From: Thermogemmatispora sp042408965
Lineage (GTDB): Bacteria; Chloroflexota; Ktedonobacteria; Ktedonobacterales; Ktedonobacteraceae
Length of the DNA stretch: 64,000 nucleotides
Reading direction: 5' to 3'
Assembly (NCBI GenBank): GCA_042408965.1
Contig: JBHOQN010000044.1
Location: 51,325-115,324 of the forward strand
Position numbers and translations under genes: made by a program
The notes under the pieces: model-generated
What the model was told of the DNA's origin: nothing
The model's database searches: none
The model's input: the letters and a program-made list of their open reading frames with translations, nothing else
Shown here: piece after piece, positions 43,376 through 59,939 of the stretch
How positions within the stretch are numbered: position 1 is the stretch's first letter
Layout: each line of letters begins with the position of its first letter

Positions 43376-43778
43376 CCAGCCAGCCCGGCCTCTGGAAAAG
43401 GAAGGCCGCGCCCTCGGGCTGATCGTTGATAGACACACTCCCCCTGGAAGACATAGTGCAGAGGGATCTTGGGATTGTTCAAGGGGTGTCCTCCTTGCTG
43501 CCGAATCCGCTCAGACCACTTGTGAAAGAGCGGCTCAAGCATAGAAGAGACGACTCTCCAGATCGCCTGTAACTCGATGTCCTCATAGAGAGCGATATAC
43601 CAGGCACGCACTGATCGATGCTTCTCGATGAAGGAGCCTGCTCACCACGCTCCAGCAAGCTGACGTACTCTGATGTCTTGTCGATGCGCTCAGCGAGGTG
43701 TTCCTGGGTCAGTGAGCGCAGACTACGAAGAGCACGCAGATGGCGTCCAAAGAGGAGGAGCGCCTGACGCTCATCCAT
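43372..43778 (-). pseudogene. broken XRE-family regulator
   Basis: From ATG 43778 (minus) the product reads MDERQALLLFGRHLRALRS, then SLTQEHLAERIDKTSEYVSL and LERGEQAPS, a clear XRE helix-turn-helix. After that the frame loses sense; a shift of one base near 43630 restores an open frame (IEKHRSVRAWYIALYEDIEL...) that runs to 43372. The second part is not recognised. It converges with the methylase remnant (3' ends overlap by 3-4 bases). A controller protein of the same dead restriction-modification locus is possible. Confidence 0.55.
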
Positions 43779-44045
43779 ACGTCTGGGAACCTTTCCTCTG
43801 CTTCTAGTGCTTCTGGTTATGCTGATCCTGGCCACCATACAGCGACGCAGAGAATCTCTACACGAACTGTCAGTGAGTGTTCTCCCTGCGGGGCGACGTG
43901 CACTGGCGCGATCCCACTACCTGATCCTGGTCACGCGGCGCTTGAGGCAACAGCGGCGCAGCATAACCAGGGCCATCTGGGCGAGGGAGAAGAGCAGCGC
44001 GCTCTCCTGTGCTCGCACCAGATGGCTGGAGAAGACAGGACATCG

Positions 44046-45155
44046 CTAGATCAAGAAATGGCCCGCTTCATAGCAGAGCGTGCCATCGGCGTAGACCTTG
44101 CCCTCCCGCAGATCATTGACCATATCCCAGTGCAGAGCCGACTCGTTCGTCCCCCCACTCTCCGGCAGCGAGGCCCCCAGCGCCATATGCATAGTGCCTC
44201 CGATCTTCTCATCGAAGAGCGTCTCGCGGGTGAAGCGTTGGATATTGTAGTTGAGGCCAAAGGCGATCTCTCCCACAGTACGGGCTCCAGCATCCGTTTC
44301 CAGCATCGCCTCCAGGAAGGCCTGGTTGTGGCGAGCCGTGGCCTCCACGACGCGGCCATTCTCGAAGCGCAAGCAGACACCCTCGACCTCGTTCCCGTTG
44401 TAGAAGGCCGGGTAGCTGAAGCTGATGCGACCATTCACGGAGTCCTCGATCGGACCAGTGAAGACCTCGCCATCAGGAAAGTTTGCCTCGCCGGCACAGT
44501 TAATCCACTTCCGGCCACCGACGCGGCAGGTGAGATCAGTGCCCGGGGCGACGATATGCAGTTCGTCGTGCCCCTGCAAGAAGTCCGCGATGCGCTGCTG
44601 CTCAGCCCGCACCCGTTTCCAGGCAGCCGTCGGGTCCTCCAGGTTCAGCAGGCCCGCGCCGTAGACGAACTCCTCGTAGGCACTCAGCGACATGCCCGCA
44701 TCCTGCGCATGGGCGTGGGTCGGGAAGAGCGTACCACACCAGCGCGCCTCTCCCTTCGCCTCGCGCTCAAGGATGCGGTGGAACAGCTCCTTGCGCGCTC
44801 CCTGGCGCAGCGCCATGCGCCGCGGATCGACGCTGGCGTAGGCGCGAGTATTCTGCTCAGCCCAGATGGTAAGGCGCGCAGTGTAGTGCTCACTGCGCAA
44901 GCGCTCCAGCTCCGAGATATACGTCAATTGCTCCTCGCTGCCCTCCTGCAGCAGAATCTCCGTCAGCTCCTCCTGGATCGTCTCCACCGCCACAATGTGA
45001 GCGCCGCTGTGGAGAGCCTCGCGGTAGACCTCTCTGGTCAGAGGGAGGGCGATGGCCGGAGCCTGGATGATGAGGGTATCGCCCGGTTTCAGTGCGAGTG
45101 AATAGTGAACAAGCACCCTTGCCAGTTTCTGATGTCGTGGGTCCGGCATAGACAA
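44046..45155 (-). CDS. M29-family (thermophilic) metalloaminopeptidase
   Basis: Protein of 369 residues on the minus strand. It matches the AmpS/AP-T family of cobalt/zinc aminopeptidases that remove N-terminal residues from peptides. Metal-ligand regions are visible: GEVFTGPIEDSVNG (Glu), the stretch TVGEIAFGLN (Glu), and HMALGASLPESGGTNESALHWDMV (His, His, Asp; seen around residues 312-335). Length about 370 is normal for the shorter family members. There is no signal peptide, so it is cytosolic. Confidence 0.9.
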   Translation of the reverse strand: MSMPDPRHQKLARVLVHYSLALKPGDTLIIQAPAIALPLTREVYREALHSGAHIVAVETIQEELTEILLQEGSEEQLTYISELERLRSEHYTARLTIWAEQNTRAYASVDPRRMALRQGARKELFHRILEREAKGEARWCGTLFPTHAHAQDAGMSLSAYEEFVYGAGLLNLEDPTAAWKRVRAEQQRIADFLQGHDELHIVAPGTDLTCRVGGRKWINCAGEANFPDGEVFTGPIEDSVNGRISFSYPAFYNGNEVEGVCLRFENGRVVEATARHNQAFLEAMLETDAGARTVGEIAFGLNYNIQRFTRETLFDEKIGGTMHMALGASLPESGGTNESALHWDMVNDLREGKVYADGTLCYEAGHFLI

Positions 45156-45494
45156 ACTCCTTACCTAGCAGATGTTCGATCTGGAACCACCCTCGCAGAC
45201 TGCTCCCAGAGGTCTCTGTTGCTTGCCACAGTGCACGCCCCCGGCCCCGCCACCACCAGGCAGTAGACAAGGAGACGGATCAGAGTGGGCCGTATTGTGG
45301 CAGCGCTGGCGGTTGTCCTCGCTCCTCACCTGTCAGCTCTGCAAGTGTCGTCCAAATCTGGATGGAGGGCTGGAATCACCCGGGCACCATCAGGTATTAT
45401 ACTCCAGCATCACCCCGGGAGCGCATGAGGGATGTATCCGATTATAGGGACGTCGCCGCTGACTGGCAAGGTCCGGCGCCATAGGGCAGAGCGC
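45156..45494. other. intergenic region between aminopeptidase and resB
   Basis: No gene is supported. A TATTATACT string at 45395-45403 could be a -10 element but lacks a -35. The true resB promoter is at 45495. Confidence 0.4.
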
Positions 45495-45523
45495 TTGCCA
45501 GAACGTCGCATTTGCTCTATGAT
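45495..45523 (+). promoter_or_regulatory. promoter of resB
   Basis: TTGCCA, a 17-bp spacer and TATGAT; predicted start near 45530, 60 nt before the ATG. Confidence 0.65.
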
Positions 45524-45589
45524 ACGAGCGTCACTGTCTGTGTGTGTCGAGCGACTGTCCCTTACGAGGGGAGAAAGCCATAGATTCCG

Positions 45590-47230
45590 ATGCCAACAGC
45601 CATCAAACGTCATAGCCGTGCCACGCCGACAAAGCAGGCGAGCCGGCGCGCAGCGCGCAGCCAGCGGCGGCCTGCCCCCGGTCCTGGCCAGCGTCTGAAG
45701 AAGCGTCTCCGCTACATACTGAGCCATCCCCTTGATGCCGCCTGGGGCTGGCTCAGTTCCGTACGGACGGCCATTGTGCTGATCGTCTCGATCGTCATCA
45801 TCTGCATACTGGGGATCTACTTTCCGCAGGCGCCGGGCGAAGTGCTCAACGATTCCAGCGCTTACGCCGCCTGGTTGCAGCAGAACGCCCTGCCCCAGTA
45901 CGGCTCATTGACGCCCATTTATAACTGGCTCCACTTCTTCACCATCTTCTCGAGCTGGTATTTTATGCTCCTGCTAGGCATCCTGGCGCTCAGCATCGTC
46001 GTATGCACGCTCAACCGGGCGCCAGCCATCTGGCAGAACTTCGCCCATCCGCTGGTGCGGCGCAGCGAGCGTTTCTATCAGAACGCCCTGGAGCGAGTGG
46101 CCTATACCCGGCCCGATGCCGTAGCCTGGACCAGCGCCGCCCTGCGCAGGCGCGGGTATCGCCTGCGCAGCGAGGAAGCCAGCGTCGACAAGAGCGTGGT
46201 CACCTATCTCTACGCCAGCAAGAACACCTGGGCCACGCTCTCCACCTTTGTCTTTCACGCCTCCCTGGTAGCGCTCTTGCTGGCCGGCATGATCAGCCAG
46301 TGGCACGGCTTTCCGGCCGACAGTCCCGCGTGGCGCATTCTGCCGGCGCCCATCCTTGCCTTCAGCGACGCCCTGGCCGGCTTCAGCTTCGATCAGGCCC
46401 TGCCCAGTGGCGAGAGCGCCGTGGTCTATCCACGCGGGACGCCGCACAACATCAGCTTCCGCGTCAACCATTTCACCGCGCGTTTCGATCCGCGGACCGG
46501 CCTGGCGACCGACTACGTGACCGATCTGAGCGTTTATCGAGATGGCGAGCTGGTGGCCCACAGCGATCATCTGCGCGTCAACGATCCCCTGACCTACGAC
46601 GGCATCACCTTTCACCAGTCCTCGCTCGTCTCCTCAGCCGAGATCACCATCAGCGATGCCCAGGGCAACATCCTCTATCACGACGCCGTTGTGCTCGACA
46701 GCACGGCCACCCTGCCTTCGGGCAACGGCGTCGTTGATTTCGCCAGAGGCATCCCCATCGGCGGCACAGACGACACCATGGGCGTCTTCTTCGTACATGC
46801 GGCCGGCCAGCACCTCTCACAGATGGCCCATCCCGTGCTGCTGATCACCATCGGCAAACCGGGCACCAGCAACAACGAAGACCGCGCACTGCTGCGCCTC
46901 CAGCCTGGCCAGTCCGGTCAGAGCTTCGATAAACAGTGGACGATCACCCTCAACGCCGCCAGCGATGCCACCGTGCTGCTGGTGACGCGCGACGCCGGCG
47001 CTCCTCTGATCTGGCCCATCGCCGTCGTGCTCATCTTGAGTCTCTGCGTCACCTTCTACTTTCCCCAGAGGCGCATCTGGGTGCGCATCAGCGGCGAGCA
47101 GGTGCAGATGGCGGCCCTGCGTGAGCACTTCGTCAACATACGCAACGACCTGCTGGGCATCGCGCGCCAGGCCAGCGTTCAGGCGCAGTCCCGGGATCCC
47201 TCTCGGGAGGAGGTTGCAAGCAGGCAGTGA
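45590..47230 (+). CDS. resB: ResB-type cytochrome c biogenesis protein
   Basis: Protein of 546 residues. After a basic N-terminus there are about four membrane helices (near residues 62-80, 122-142, 218-240 and 473-492), with a large outer domain between the third and fourth (PHNISFRVNHFTARFDPRTG, DGITFHQSSL). This is the ResB/Ccs1 plan of System II heme attachment to cytochrome c, where ResB works with ResC/CcsA. The ResC partner is not in the window, so the gene is separated from its usual operon. The gene is monocistronic by spacing. Confidence 0.88.
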   Translation: MPTAIKRHSRATPTKQASRRAARSQRRPAPGPGQRLKKRLRYILSHPLDAAWGWLSSVRTAIVLIVSIVIICILGIYFPQAPGEVLNDSSAYAAWLQQNALPQYGSLTPIYNWLHFFTIFSSWYFMLLLGILALSIVVCTLNRAPAIWQNFAHPLVRRSERFYQNALERVAYTRPDAVAWTSAALRRRGYRLRSEEASVDKSVVTYLYASKNTWATLSTFVFHASLVALLLAGMISQWHGFPADSPAWRILPAPILAFSDALAGFSFDQALPSGESAVVYPRGTPHNISFRVNHFTARFDPRTGLATDYVTDLSVYRDGELVAHSDHLRVNDPLTYDGITFHQSSLVSSAEITISDAQGNILYHDAVVLDSTATLPSGNGVVDFARGIPIGGTDDTMGVFFVHAAGQHLSQMAHPVLLITIGKPGTSNNEDRALLRLQPGQSGQSFDKQWTITLNAASDATVLLVTRDAGAPLIWPIAVVLILSLCVTFYFPQRRIWVRISGEQVQMAALREHFVNIRNDLLGIARQASVQAQSRDPSREEVASRQ

Positions 47231-47284
47231 ATGTTGAGGGCCTTCAGCCGGCCTGTGAGGCTGCCTCTTCCAGAGAAGCAGCCA

Positions 47285-47313
47285 TTGACAGGTATTCGCA
47301 ATTGAGCTATGCT
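47285..47313 (+). promoter_or_regulatory. promoter of the Rrf2 regulator
   Basis: TTGACA, a 17-bp spacer and TATGCT; predicted start near 47320, leaving a 112-nt leader. Confidence 0.75.
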
Positions 47314-47432
47314 AGCGTTAGAAGAATGTCCTTGTCCCGTCAGTCCAGGCAGTTTGATTCATGCACAGCGAGCCGCGGAGGCTCACCAGGGGAGGCGGGT
47401 GTCAGAGACGATCTCCGCATCCGGAGTAGCAT

Positions 47433-47870
47433 ATGAAACTCACAATGAAAGGCGACTATGGTCTGCGAGCCATGCTCGATATGGCAGCCTACTATGGACA
47501 GGGACCGATAGAGAGCGCGGATATCGCAAGCCGACAATATATCCCAGAGCAATATCTCGATCAGATCCTCATGGCGCTGCGCAAGGAGGGTCTGGTCAAA
47601 AGCGTGCGTGGTCCCAAAGGAGGGCACATGCTGGCGAAGCCGCCTTCACAGATCACAATGGCCGAGGTGGTACAGGCCCTGGAGGGCTACGTGCCACCCA
47701 TGGAGTGCCTGCCCAATCCCGACTTTTGCAAGCTCTCACCGGGCTGTGCGTTGCGCGAGGTCTGGCAGAAGATCGACGAGATGACGCAGCAGATCCTGCT
47801 CTCTACGACGATCGAGGAGCTGGCGCAGCGCCATCGCACCGGTACCGCTGAGACCATGTATTACATCTAA
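47433..47870 (+). CDS. Rrf2-family transcriptional regulator with Fe-S cysteines
   Basis: Protein of 145 residues. The N-terminal winged helix is typical (MKLTMKGDYGLRAMLDMA, then YIPEQYLDQILMALRKEGLVKSVRGPKGG, seen around residues 36-64). Cysteines C92, C99 and C105 (C-x6-C-x5-C) lie where IscR, CymR-like and NsrR proteins place [2Fe-2S] or [4Fe-4S] ligands; IscR has C-x5-C-x5-C. A redox, NO or iron-sulfur sensor is likely. A cysteine synthase-like gene lies 560 nt downstream, so a CymR-like sulfur role is possible but unproven. Confidence 0.88.
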   Translation: MKLTMKGDYGLRAMLDMAAYYGQGPIESADIASRQYIPEQYLDQILMALRKEGLVKSVRGPKGGHMLAKPPSQITMAEVVQALEGYVPPMECLPNPDFCKLSPGCALREVWQKIDEMTQQILLSTTIEELAQRHRTGTAETMYYI

Positions 47871-47964
47871 GCGCTGCGGCCGGAATGGCGCGCCGAGCCG
47901 GCCATGCCGGTTGAGCGCCTCTGGACGCTAAGGTACGTGGAGAGGAGGGGCTGCAGAGGGTCAT

Positions 47965-47976
47965 TGCGCTAGCGCA
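47965..47976. promoter_or_regulatory. palindrome and -10-like element before the receiver protein
   Basis: TGCGCTAGCGCA is a perfect 12-bp palindrome, 6 nt upstream of a -10-like TATAGT (47983-47988). It may be an operator; no partner is identified. Confidence 0.4.
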
Positions 47977-48008
47977 GTCGTGTATAGTATGGAAGGGGAA
48001 GGTCGCGA

Positions 48009-48410
48009 GTGGCTGTTCACGTGTCAGGATCTGGCCGCAAGCTCATCGCTCTGGTAGAGGACGACCCGTTGCTCATCGACATGTTTCACGCAGTGATCGG
48101 GTCTGTTGGGGGCTGGCAACTGCGGGTCTTCTCCGACGGCCAGCAAGCCCGAGAGCAATTGCCCCTGATCGGTGCCGATCTGATCCTGCTGGATGTTGGT
48201 CTGCCCAATCTCGATGGCGTCTCGCTCTACAAGATCTTGCGCGGCCACAAGAACACCCGAGAGGTACCCATTATTGTCATCACCGGTAGCTATGAGTGGG
48301 AGCTGCATCGCATGGGGCTGCAGACGGGGCTGATGCTTCGCAAGCCGTTCAGTCTGCAGGAGCTTCTCTTTCTCATGCACGCCCTGCTCGGAGGCGAGCC
48401 GACCGCGTAG
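48009..48410 (+). CDS. single-domain response regulator
   Basis: Protein of 133 residues starting at a GTG preceded by GGAAGGGGAAGG. It is a receiver domain only: acidic E17/D18/D19, phospho-acceptor D62 in LILLDVGLPNLDG, Ser/Thr in IIVITGS and Lys in LRKPF. No output domain follows, as in CheY/Spo0F-like phosphate relays. No kinase is adjacent. It ends 18 nt before the cysteine synthase-like gene and is probably co-transcribed with it. Confidence 0.88.
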   Translation: MAVHVSGSGRKLIALVEDDPLLIDMFHAVIGSVGGWQLRVFSDGQQAREQLPLIGADLILLDVGLPNLDGVSLYKILRGHKNTREVPIIVITGSYEWELHRMGLQTGLMLRKPFSLQELLFLMHALLGGEPTA

Positions 48411-48428
48411 TGCGAGGACGGAGCAGCT

Positions 48429-49364
48429 ATGGCCCGATGGGCAAAAGATGCAACAGAGCTGGTGGGTCGAACCCCCCTGGTGGAGTTAAGGCGTCTGGCC
48501 AGTGCCTCCGCGGCGACCGTGCTGGCCAAGCTCGAGATGTTCAGTCCAGGGGGCAGTCTCAAGGATCGGCCAGCCCTCAAGATGATCTGTGAAGCCGAGA
48601 GCCAGGGGCTGCTGCGTCCAGGCGGCGTGATCACCGAGCCGACCAGCGGCAACATGGGGATCTCACTGGCATGGATTGCGGCCGCGCGTGGCTATCAGTG
48701 CGTGCTCACCATGCCCGATACCATCAGCCTTGAGCGCCGGCTGCTCCTTCAGCGCCTGGGAGCCAGAGTCATCCTCACACCGGGCAGCCAGGGTATGCGG
48801 GGCGCCATCAACAAGGTCATCGAGCTACGCACCTCACTCGCCAACGCCTGGTATCCCCAGCAATTCTATAATCAGGCCAATCCGCGCGCTCACCGTGAAG
48901 GCACAGCCCTGGAGATCTGGGAAGACACCGCCGGAGCTGTCGATGTCGTCGTGATCGGCGTGGGCACCGGTGGCACACTCAGTGGCGTCGCCGAGGGCTT
49001 GCGCGCGCGCAAGCCGACGCTGGAGGTTGTGGCCGTCGAGCCGGCCGCCTGCGCTGTCCTCTCCGGCGGTCGCCCCGGCCCCCATCGCATCGAGGGTCTC
49101 GGTGCCGGCTTCCTCCCCGATACCCTGCGCGTCGACCTCATCGACCGCGTGATCGCCGTCAGCGATCACGACGCCGTAGCCACTGCCCAGGCCATCATGG
49201 AGCAGGAGGGCCTCTCCGTCGGCATCAGCAGCGGCGCCGTCGCCTGGGCCGCCCTGCAGGAGGCCCGCAAGGAAGAGAATCGCGGCAAGGTCATCGTCAC
49301 CATCTTTCCCAGCGCCGCCGAGCGCTATCTGCACACCGTCCTCTTCGATGATCTGCGAGCCTGA
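48429..49364 (+). CDS. cysteine synthase-family PLP enzyme
   Basis: Protein of 311 residues, fold type II PLP enzyme of the CysK/CysM group. The PLP lysine is K45 in GGSLKDR; the substrate loop is TEPTSGNMGISLAWIAAARG; the phosphate loop is GVGTGGTLSGVAEGLR; and SAERYLHTVLFDDL at the end is typical. Canonical enzymes join O-acetylserine (or a relative) and sulfide. K45 is followed by DRPALKMI, as in true cysteine synthases. I cannot separate CysK from CysM or cystathionine-beta-synthase-like roles by eye. Confidence 0.85.
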   Translation: MARWAKDATELVGRTPLVELRRLASASAATVLAKLEMFSPGGSLKDRPALKMICEAESQGLLRPGGVITEPTSGNMGISLAWIAAARGYQCVLTMPDTISLERRLLLQRLGARVILTPGSQGMRGAINKVIELRTSLANAWYPQQFYNQANPRAHREGTALEIWEDTAGAVDVVVIGVGTGGTLSGVAEGLRARKPTLEVVAVEPAACAVLSGGRPGPHRIEGLGAGFLPDTLRVDLIDRVIAVSDHDAVATAQAIMEQEGLSVGISSGAVAWAALQEARKEENRGKVIVTIFPSAAERYLHTVLFDDLRA

Positions 49365-49591
49365 GCCGCGGCCAGCCAGTCCTCCTCAGCGCAGCCCAGT
49401 GCGGCGGAACGAAACGACGCGGAGCGACGCGACACAACACGAAACCATCGCCCCCTCCCGATCGTCTTGAATCGTGGAATACGCAGCCGGACAGCGAAGG
49501 AAGCGCTTCCTGAGCAGCGCCGGCCTGGCCTGCGGCGGATACTGCTCGTAGCTGCATTCTCTTCAGGCCTGTGTGGGGAGGGCTTGAATCT

Positions 49592-50434
49592 ATGACGACA
49601 CACAGCGTGCAATCCGCACGAGAGATCTATCGCTTTCGCCTGAAACGAACTGCCTATAGACGCAACAGCCTGCTGGCCATCCTGACAGCGGGCGCGTTGC
49701 TGAGTGGCGCCGGCGCGGCGCTGGGCGCGAGCTGCCTGCTCTGGTCCACATACGCCCACACCTGGACGCCCTATCTCAAATGGCAGGATGCCGTCCTGGC
49801 CCTGCTCATCTACAGCGCCCTGATCGCCCTGGCCGGGAGCGCCATGATCGTGCGCTACCTGCACGCGCTCGCCATGGGCTATCAGCAGGCGATGGTCACA
49901 ATCAGCGAGAACACGCTGACCATGCGCGATCTCTCGCATAAGAATCTCGGCAGCATCTTCTGGATCATGGGGACCACCCTGCTCTGCTTTCTGGTGGCTC
50001 TGGCTGGCCTGCTGCCGTTCATGCTGATGGCCTGGACCCAGGCCTGGCCAGACCCGGTGCTCTCCGTGCTAGGGACCGGGCTGCTGGTGATCCTGAGCGT
50101 GCCCGGCGTCGCCCTGAGCGGCTCCATGATCGTCATCCTGGTCTGCATCCTGGTGAGCAGCATCTCGCTCGGCCGGAGCATCGGCGCTGCTCGCACCTAT
50201 CGGCTCAACAGCCATACGTCCCTGTGGATTCACGATCTGGTGCTCTCCATTCTCTCACCCGGCGAGCCAGAGTCCCTGCTCGAACTGACCCTGCTCGAGA
50301 GCGCCGACCAGCAGCGTCTGCTCGCGCACCTGCGCACGCGCTGGATCGCCGCCGATCGCCCCTGGAATCCCGCGCTGGGCGAAGAGATCGAGGCCGCGCT
50401 GGCCGAAGTGCGACAGCTCGCGCTCTCCGCCTGA
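49592..50434 (+). CDS. membrane protein of unknown function
   Basis: Protein of 280 residues from ATG 49592 with GGGGAGGG 9 nt upstream. Four hydrophobic segments are predicted (about 27-50, 67-90, 124-148 and 158-190), followed by a soluble C-terminal region of 80 residues rich in Leu and Glu. No family motif is recognised. It stands alone before the RNA polymerase operon. Confidence 0.6.
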   Translation: MTTHSVQSAREIYRFRLKRTAYRRNSLLAILTAGALLSGAGAALGASCLLWSTYAHTWTPYLKWQDAVLALLIYSALIALAGSAMIVRYLHALAMGYQQAMVTISENTLTMRDLSHKNLGSIFWIMGTTLLCFLVALAGLLPFMLMAWTQAWPDPVLSVLGTGLLVILSVPGVALSGSMIVILVCILVSSISLGRSIGAARTYRLNSHTSLWIHDLVLSILSPGEPESLLELTLLESADQQRLLAHLRTRWIAADRPWNPALGEEIEAALAEVRQLALSA

Positions 50435-50500
50435 AGCGCGCTCAACCGACGAAGAGGGAGAGACATCCGGGCGGTCCAGAAAATTTCCCCCCTCCAGGGC

Positions 50501-50529
50501 TTGACAAACTCCCCAGAAGGGGGTATACT
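50501..50529 (+). promoter_or_regulatory. strong promoter upstream of rpoB
   Basis: TTGACA, a 17-bp spacer and TATACT. The spacer contains CCCC-AGAA-GGGG. Predicted start is near 50536, 464 nt before rpoB. Confidence 0.88.
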
Positions 50530-50535
50530 TTCAAC

Positions 50536-50708
50536 TTGCCAATTGCCAGGTGGTGGCAGGGAGCGATCGGTCTGAGGATGGTACAGCGCAGGTGTGTGTT
50601 TTGAGTGTCCAGTGTGCAAGGGCTGTGCATGTGGGTGAATGCGAGAACAATCCGGCGATGTTAAAATAGACGAGTAACCGCTTGTGGGAGCACGAAGCGG
50701 TTACTTTT
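50536..50708 (+). ncRNA. about 170-nt leader RNA or small RNA ahead of rpoB
   Basis: It is bounded by a strong promoter and an intrinsic terminator. The RNA would contain a TGCCA/TGGCA hairpin near its 5' end and two tiny frames (ATG 50579, 8 codons; ATG 50630, 11 codons) without convincing ribosome sites. It matches none of 6S RNA, SRP RNA, RNase P or tmRNA by eye. It is either a transcription attenuator of rpoBC or a separate small RNA. Confidence 0.5.
50674..50708 (+). terminator. intrinsic terminator between the promoter and rpoB
   Basis: GTAACCGCTT and its exact complement AAGCGGTTAC around an 11-nt loop, followed by TTTTCTT. It must be read through, or bypassed by another promoter, for rpoB to be made from the 50501 promoter. 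Confidence 0.82.
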
Positions 50709-50821
50709 CTTGTCACAGAATGCTCCCGACACTGATATTATCAACAATCATCTTTTTGTGTTCCTTCGGAGTGGTGCGCCGCGGCATCACTCTGGGCAGC
50801 TTTCCCTTCACGACAGCAGAC

Positions 50822-50857
50822 ACCAGTCGTATCAGGCGTACCAGTCGTACCAGTTGT
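50822..50857. repeat. 9-bp tandem repeat in the rpoB leader
   Basis: Four copies of ACCAGTCGT-like 9-mers (copies 1 and 3 identical, 2 and 4 with two and one changes). Apart from this, bases 50709-50999 show no gene; the upstream in-frame GTG at 50946 lacks the ribosome site that ATG 51000 has. Confidence 0.6.
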
Positions 50858-50999
50858 ACAGACGAAACCTGGCGGACGGATGTGCCCAGGCAGCCGCCCT
50901 TGCCCTGGCATGGGGGCGCGAGCGGGTTGTCTGTGAGCATCTGTCGTGCAAGGAAGGTTTTCCTCCGTTAAGCACTCAGGTGAGAGGAGAAAATCACAC

Positions 51000-54497
<3,498 letters not shown>

Positions 54498-54527
54498 GAG
54501 ACCGAGCCGGGCGCGCTCCGCAGGCGC

Positions 54528-54562
54528 ACCCACTCTTCGTATTCCGAAGAGGAGCCGTGGGT
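54528..54562 (+). promoter_or_regulatory. hairpin in the rpoB-rpoC gap
   Basis: ACCCAC / GTGGGT encloses CTCTTCG-TATTC-CGAAGAG (the C at 54533 can join either stem). The gap also has GC-rich repeats up to the AGGAGG site of rpoC. It may be a processing or attenuation site; not a clear terminator. Confidence 0.45.
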
Positions 54563-54662
54563 CGCTGGCGCCAGCCCGGGCCACCCCGGACCGGACCCAC
54601 CCGGGTCAGCCAGTCGCGGCCAGTCGCCTGTCACGCGCGTCCCGTTCTCGTCAGGAGGCAGC

Positions 54663-58988
<4,326 letters not shown>

Positions 58989-59017
58989 TACCATATACAA
59001 CCGCGCATAGATTACGC

Positions 59018-59045
59018 TGAGGGGCGTGCATATGCACGCCCCTCA
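59018..59045. promoter_or_regulatory. 28-bp perfect palindrome in the rpsL leader
   Basis: TGAGGGGCGTGCAT followed by its exact complement, between rpoC and rpsL, 28 nt before the rpsL start. RNA from the 58966 promoter would fold into a tight hairpin there. It may serve as a terminator of rpoC, a stabiliser or an autoregulation site; no T-run follows. Confidence 0.7.
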
Positions 59046-59073
59046 CAGAGGAGACTGAGGGGAGGATTGCTCG

Positions 59074-59529
59074 TTGCCAACGATCAATCAACTGGTCCGT
59101 AAGGGCCGTTCAAAGAAGGTCAGACGCTCGAAGGCTCCGGCGCTGCTGTACTCGTACAACGCGCTGAAGAACCGCGTCCTCCGCAGGGAGGGTTCGCCGC
59201 AGAAGCGTGGCGTGTGCACGCTGGTTCGTACGATGACGCCGAAGAAGCCGAACTCGGCCATGCGCAAGATCGCTCGTGTACGCCTGAGCAATCTGATGGA
59301 GGTCACGGCGTATATTCCGGGCGAGGGGCATAACCTGCAGGAGCACTCGGTCGTCTTGATCCGCGGTGGGCGCGTGAAGGATCTGCCGAGCGTGCGCTAC
59401 CATATCATTCGCGGCACGCTGGATAGCGAGGGCGTCGCCAAACGGCGCCGTGGTCGTTCTAAGTATGGAGCCAAGCGACCCAAGCCTGGGCAGGCGGCAA
59501 CAACAAGCGCCAGGGGTGGTAAGAAGTAG
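59074..59529 (+). CDS. rpsL: 30S ribosomal protein S12
   Basis: Protein of 151 residues starting at TTG (GGGGAGG 9 nt upstream), giving the canonical PTINQLVRKGR N-terminus. The streptomycin-region loop TPKKPNSAMRKIARV keeps the wild-type Lys. PGEGHNLQEHSVVLIRGGRV and the 90s loop VKDLPSVRYH follow; the usual PGVRYH has Ser for Gly. Family length is about 124-140, so the C-terminus (about 25 Lys/Arg/Gly-rich residues) is extended. Confidence 0.97.
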   Translation: MPTINQLVRKGRSKKVRRSKAPALLYSYNALKNRVLRREGSPQKRGVCTLVRTMTPKKPNSAMRKIARVRLSNLMEVTAYIPGEGHNLQEHSVVLIRGGRVKDLPSVRYHIIRGTLDSEGVAKRRRGRSKYGAKRPKPGQAATTSARGGKK

Positions 59530-59939
59530 AGTGTGAGGCGGCTGCAAGCGACCGAGCATAGCTAGTTAGCTCTCCAACCCGCCACATCTCTGCCCGATAC
59601 CGCCTGAAGCCTTCAGGTAGGTCGGTACATCACGCATCATCGTTCACGATGAGAGTCGGGTGTCCTCCACGGCTGTCCCTCCGCCGAGCGACTCAGTGAG
59701 GAGCGTGGAAAGGCGCTCGCGTGCAGGCGTCCGTATCCGATTGTAGCTTCCGTTCTTATTGCAAGCAGATACGCAAGCAAGAAGAGCATTCCTCTTCCGT
59801 TTCGCTGATTGGCATCATCCGGCCTGCCAGCCAGCAGGCGATCATGTCGGCTACAATCGAAACGACGCCTTTTCTGGTGTTTTTCAGATGGCCTGGTGTT
59901 CGCATGCATGTCGACTGCGAAAAGGGAGGAAGATAGACC
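59530..59939. other. 410-nt gap between rpsL and rpsG
   Basis: No gene is supported. It is unusually long for the str operon, where these genes are normally close. It holds a CCTGAAG-C-CTTCAGG inverted repeat (59603-59617) and a -10-like TACAAT (59852-59857) without a good -35, so an internal promoter or processing site is possible. Confidence 0.45.

Noticed and set aside
43740..45101. 453-codon frame on the plus strand opposite the aminopeptidase
   Set aside because: Its product has no recognisable motif, and it is antisense to a full-length M29 peptidase with intact metal ligands; GC-rich shadow.
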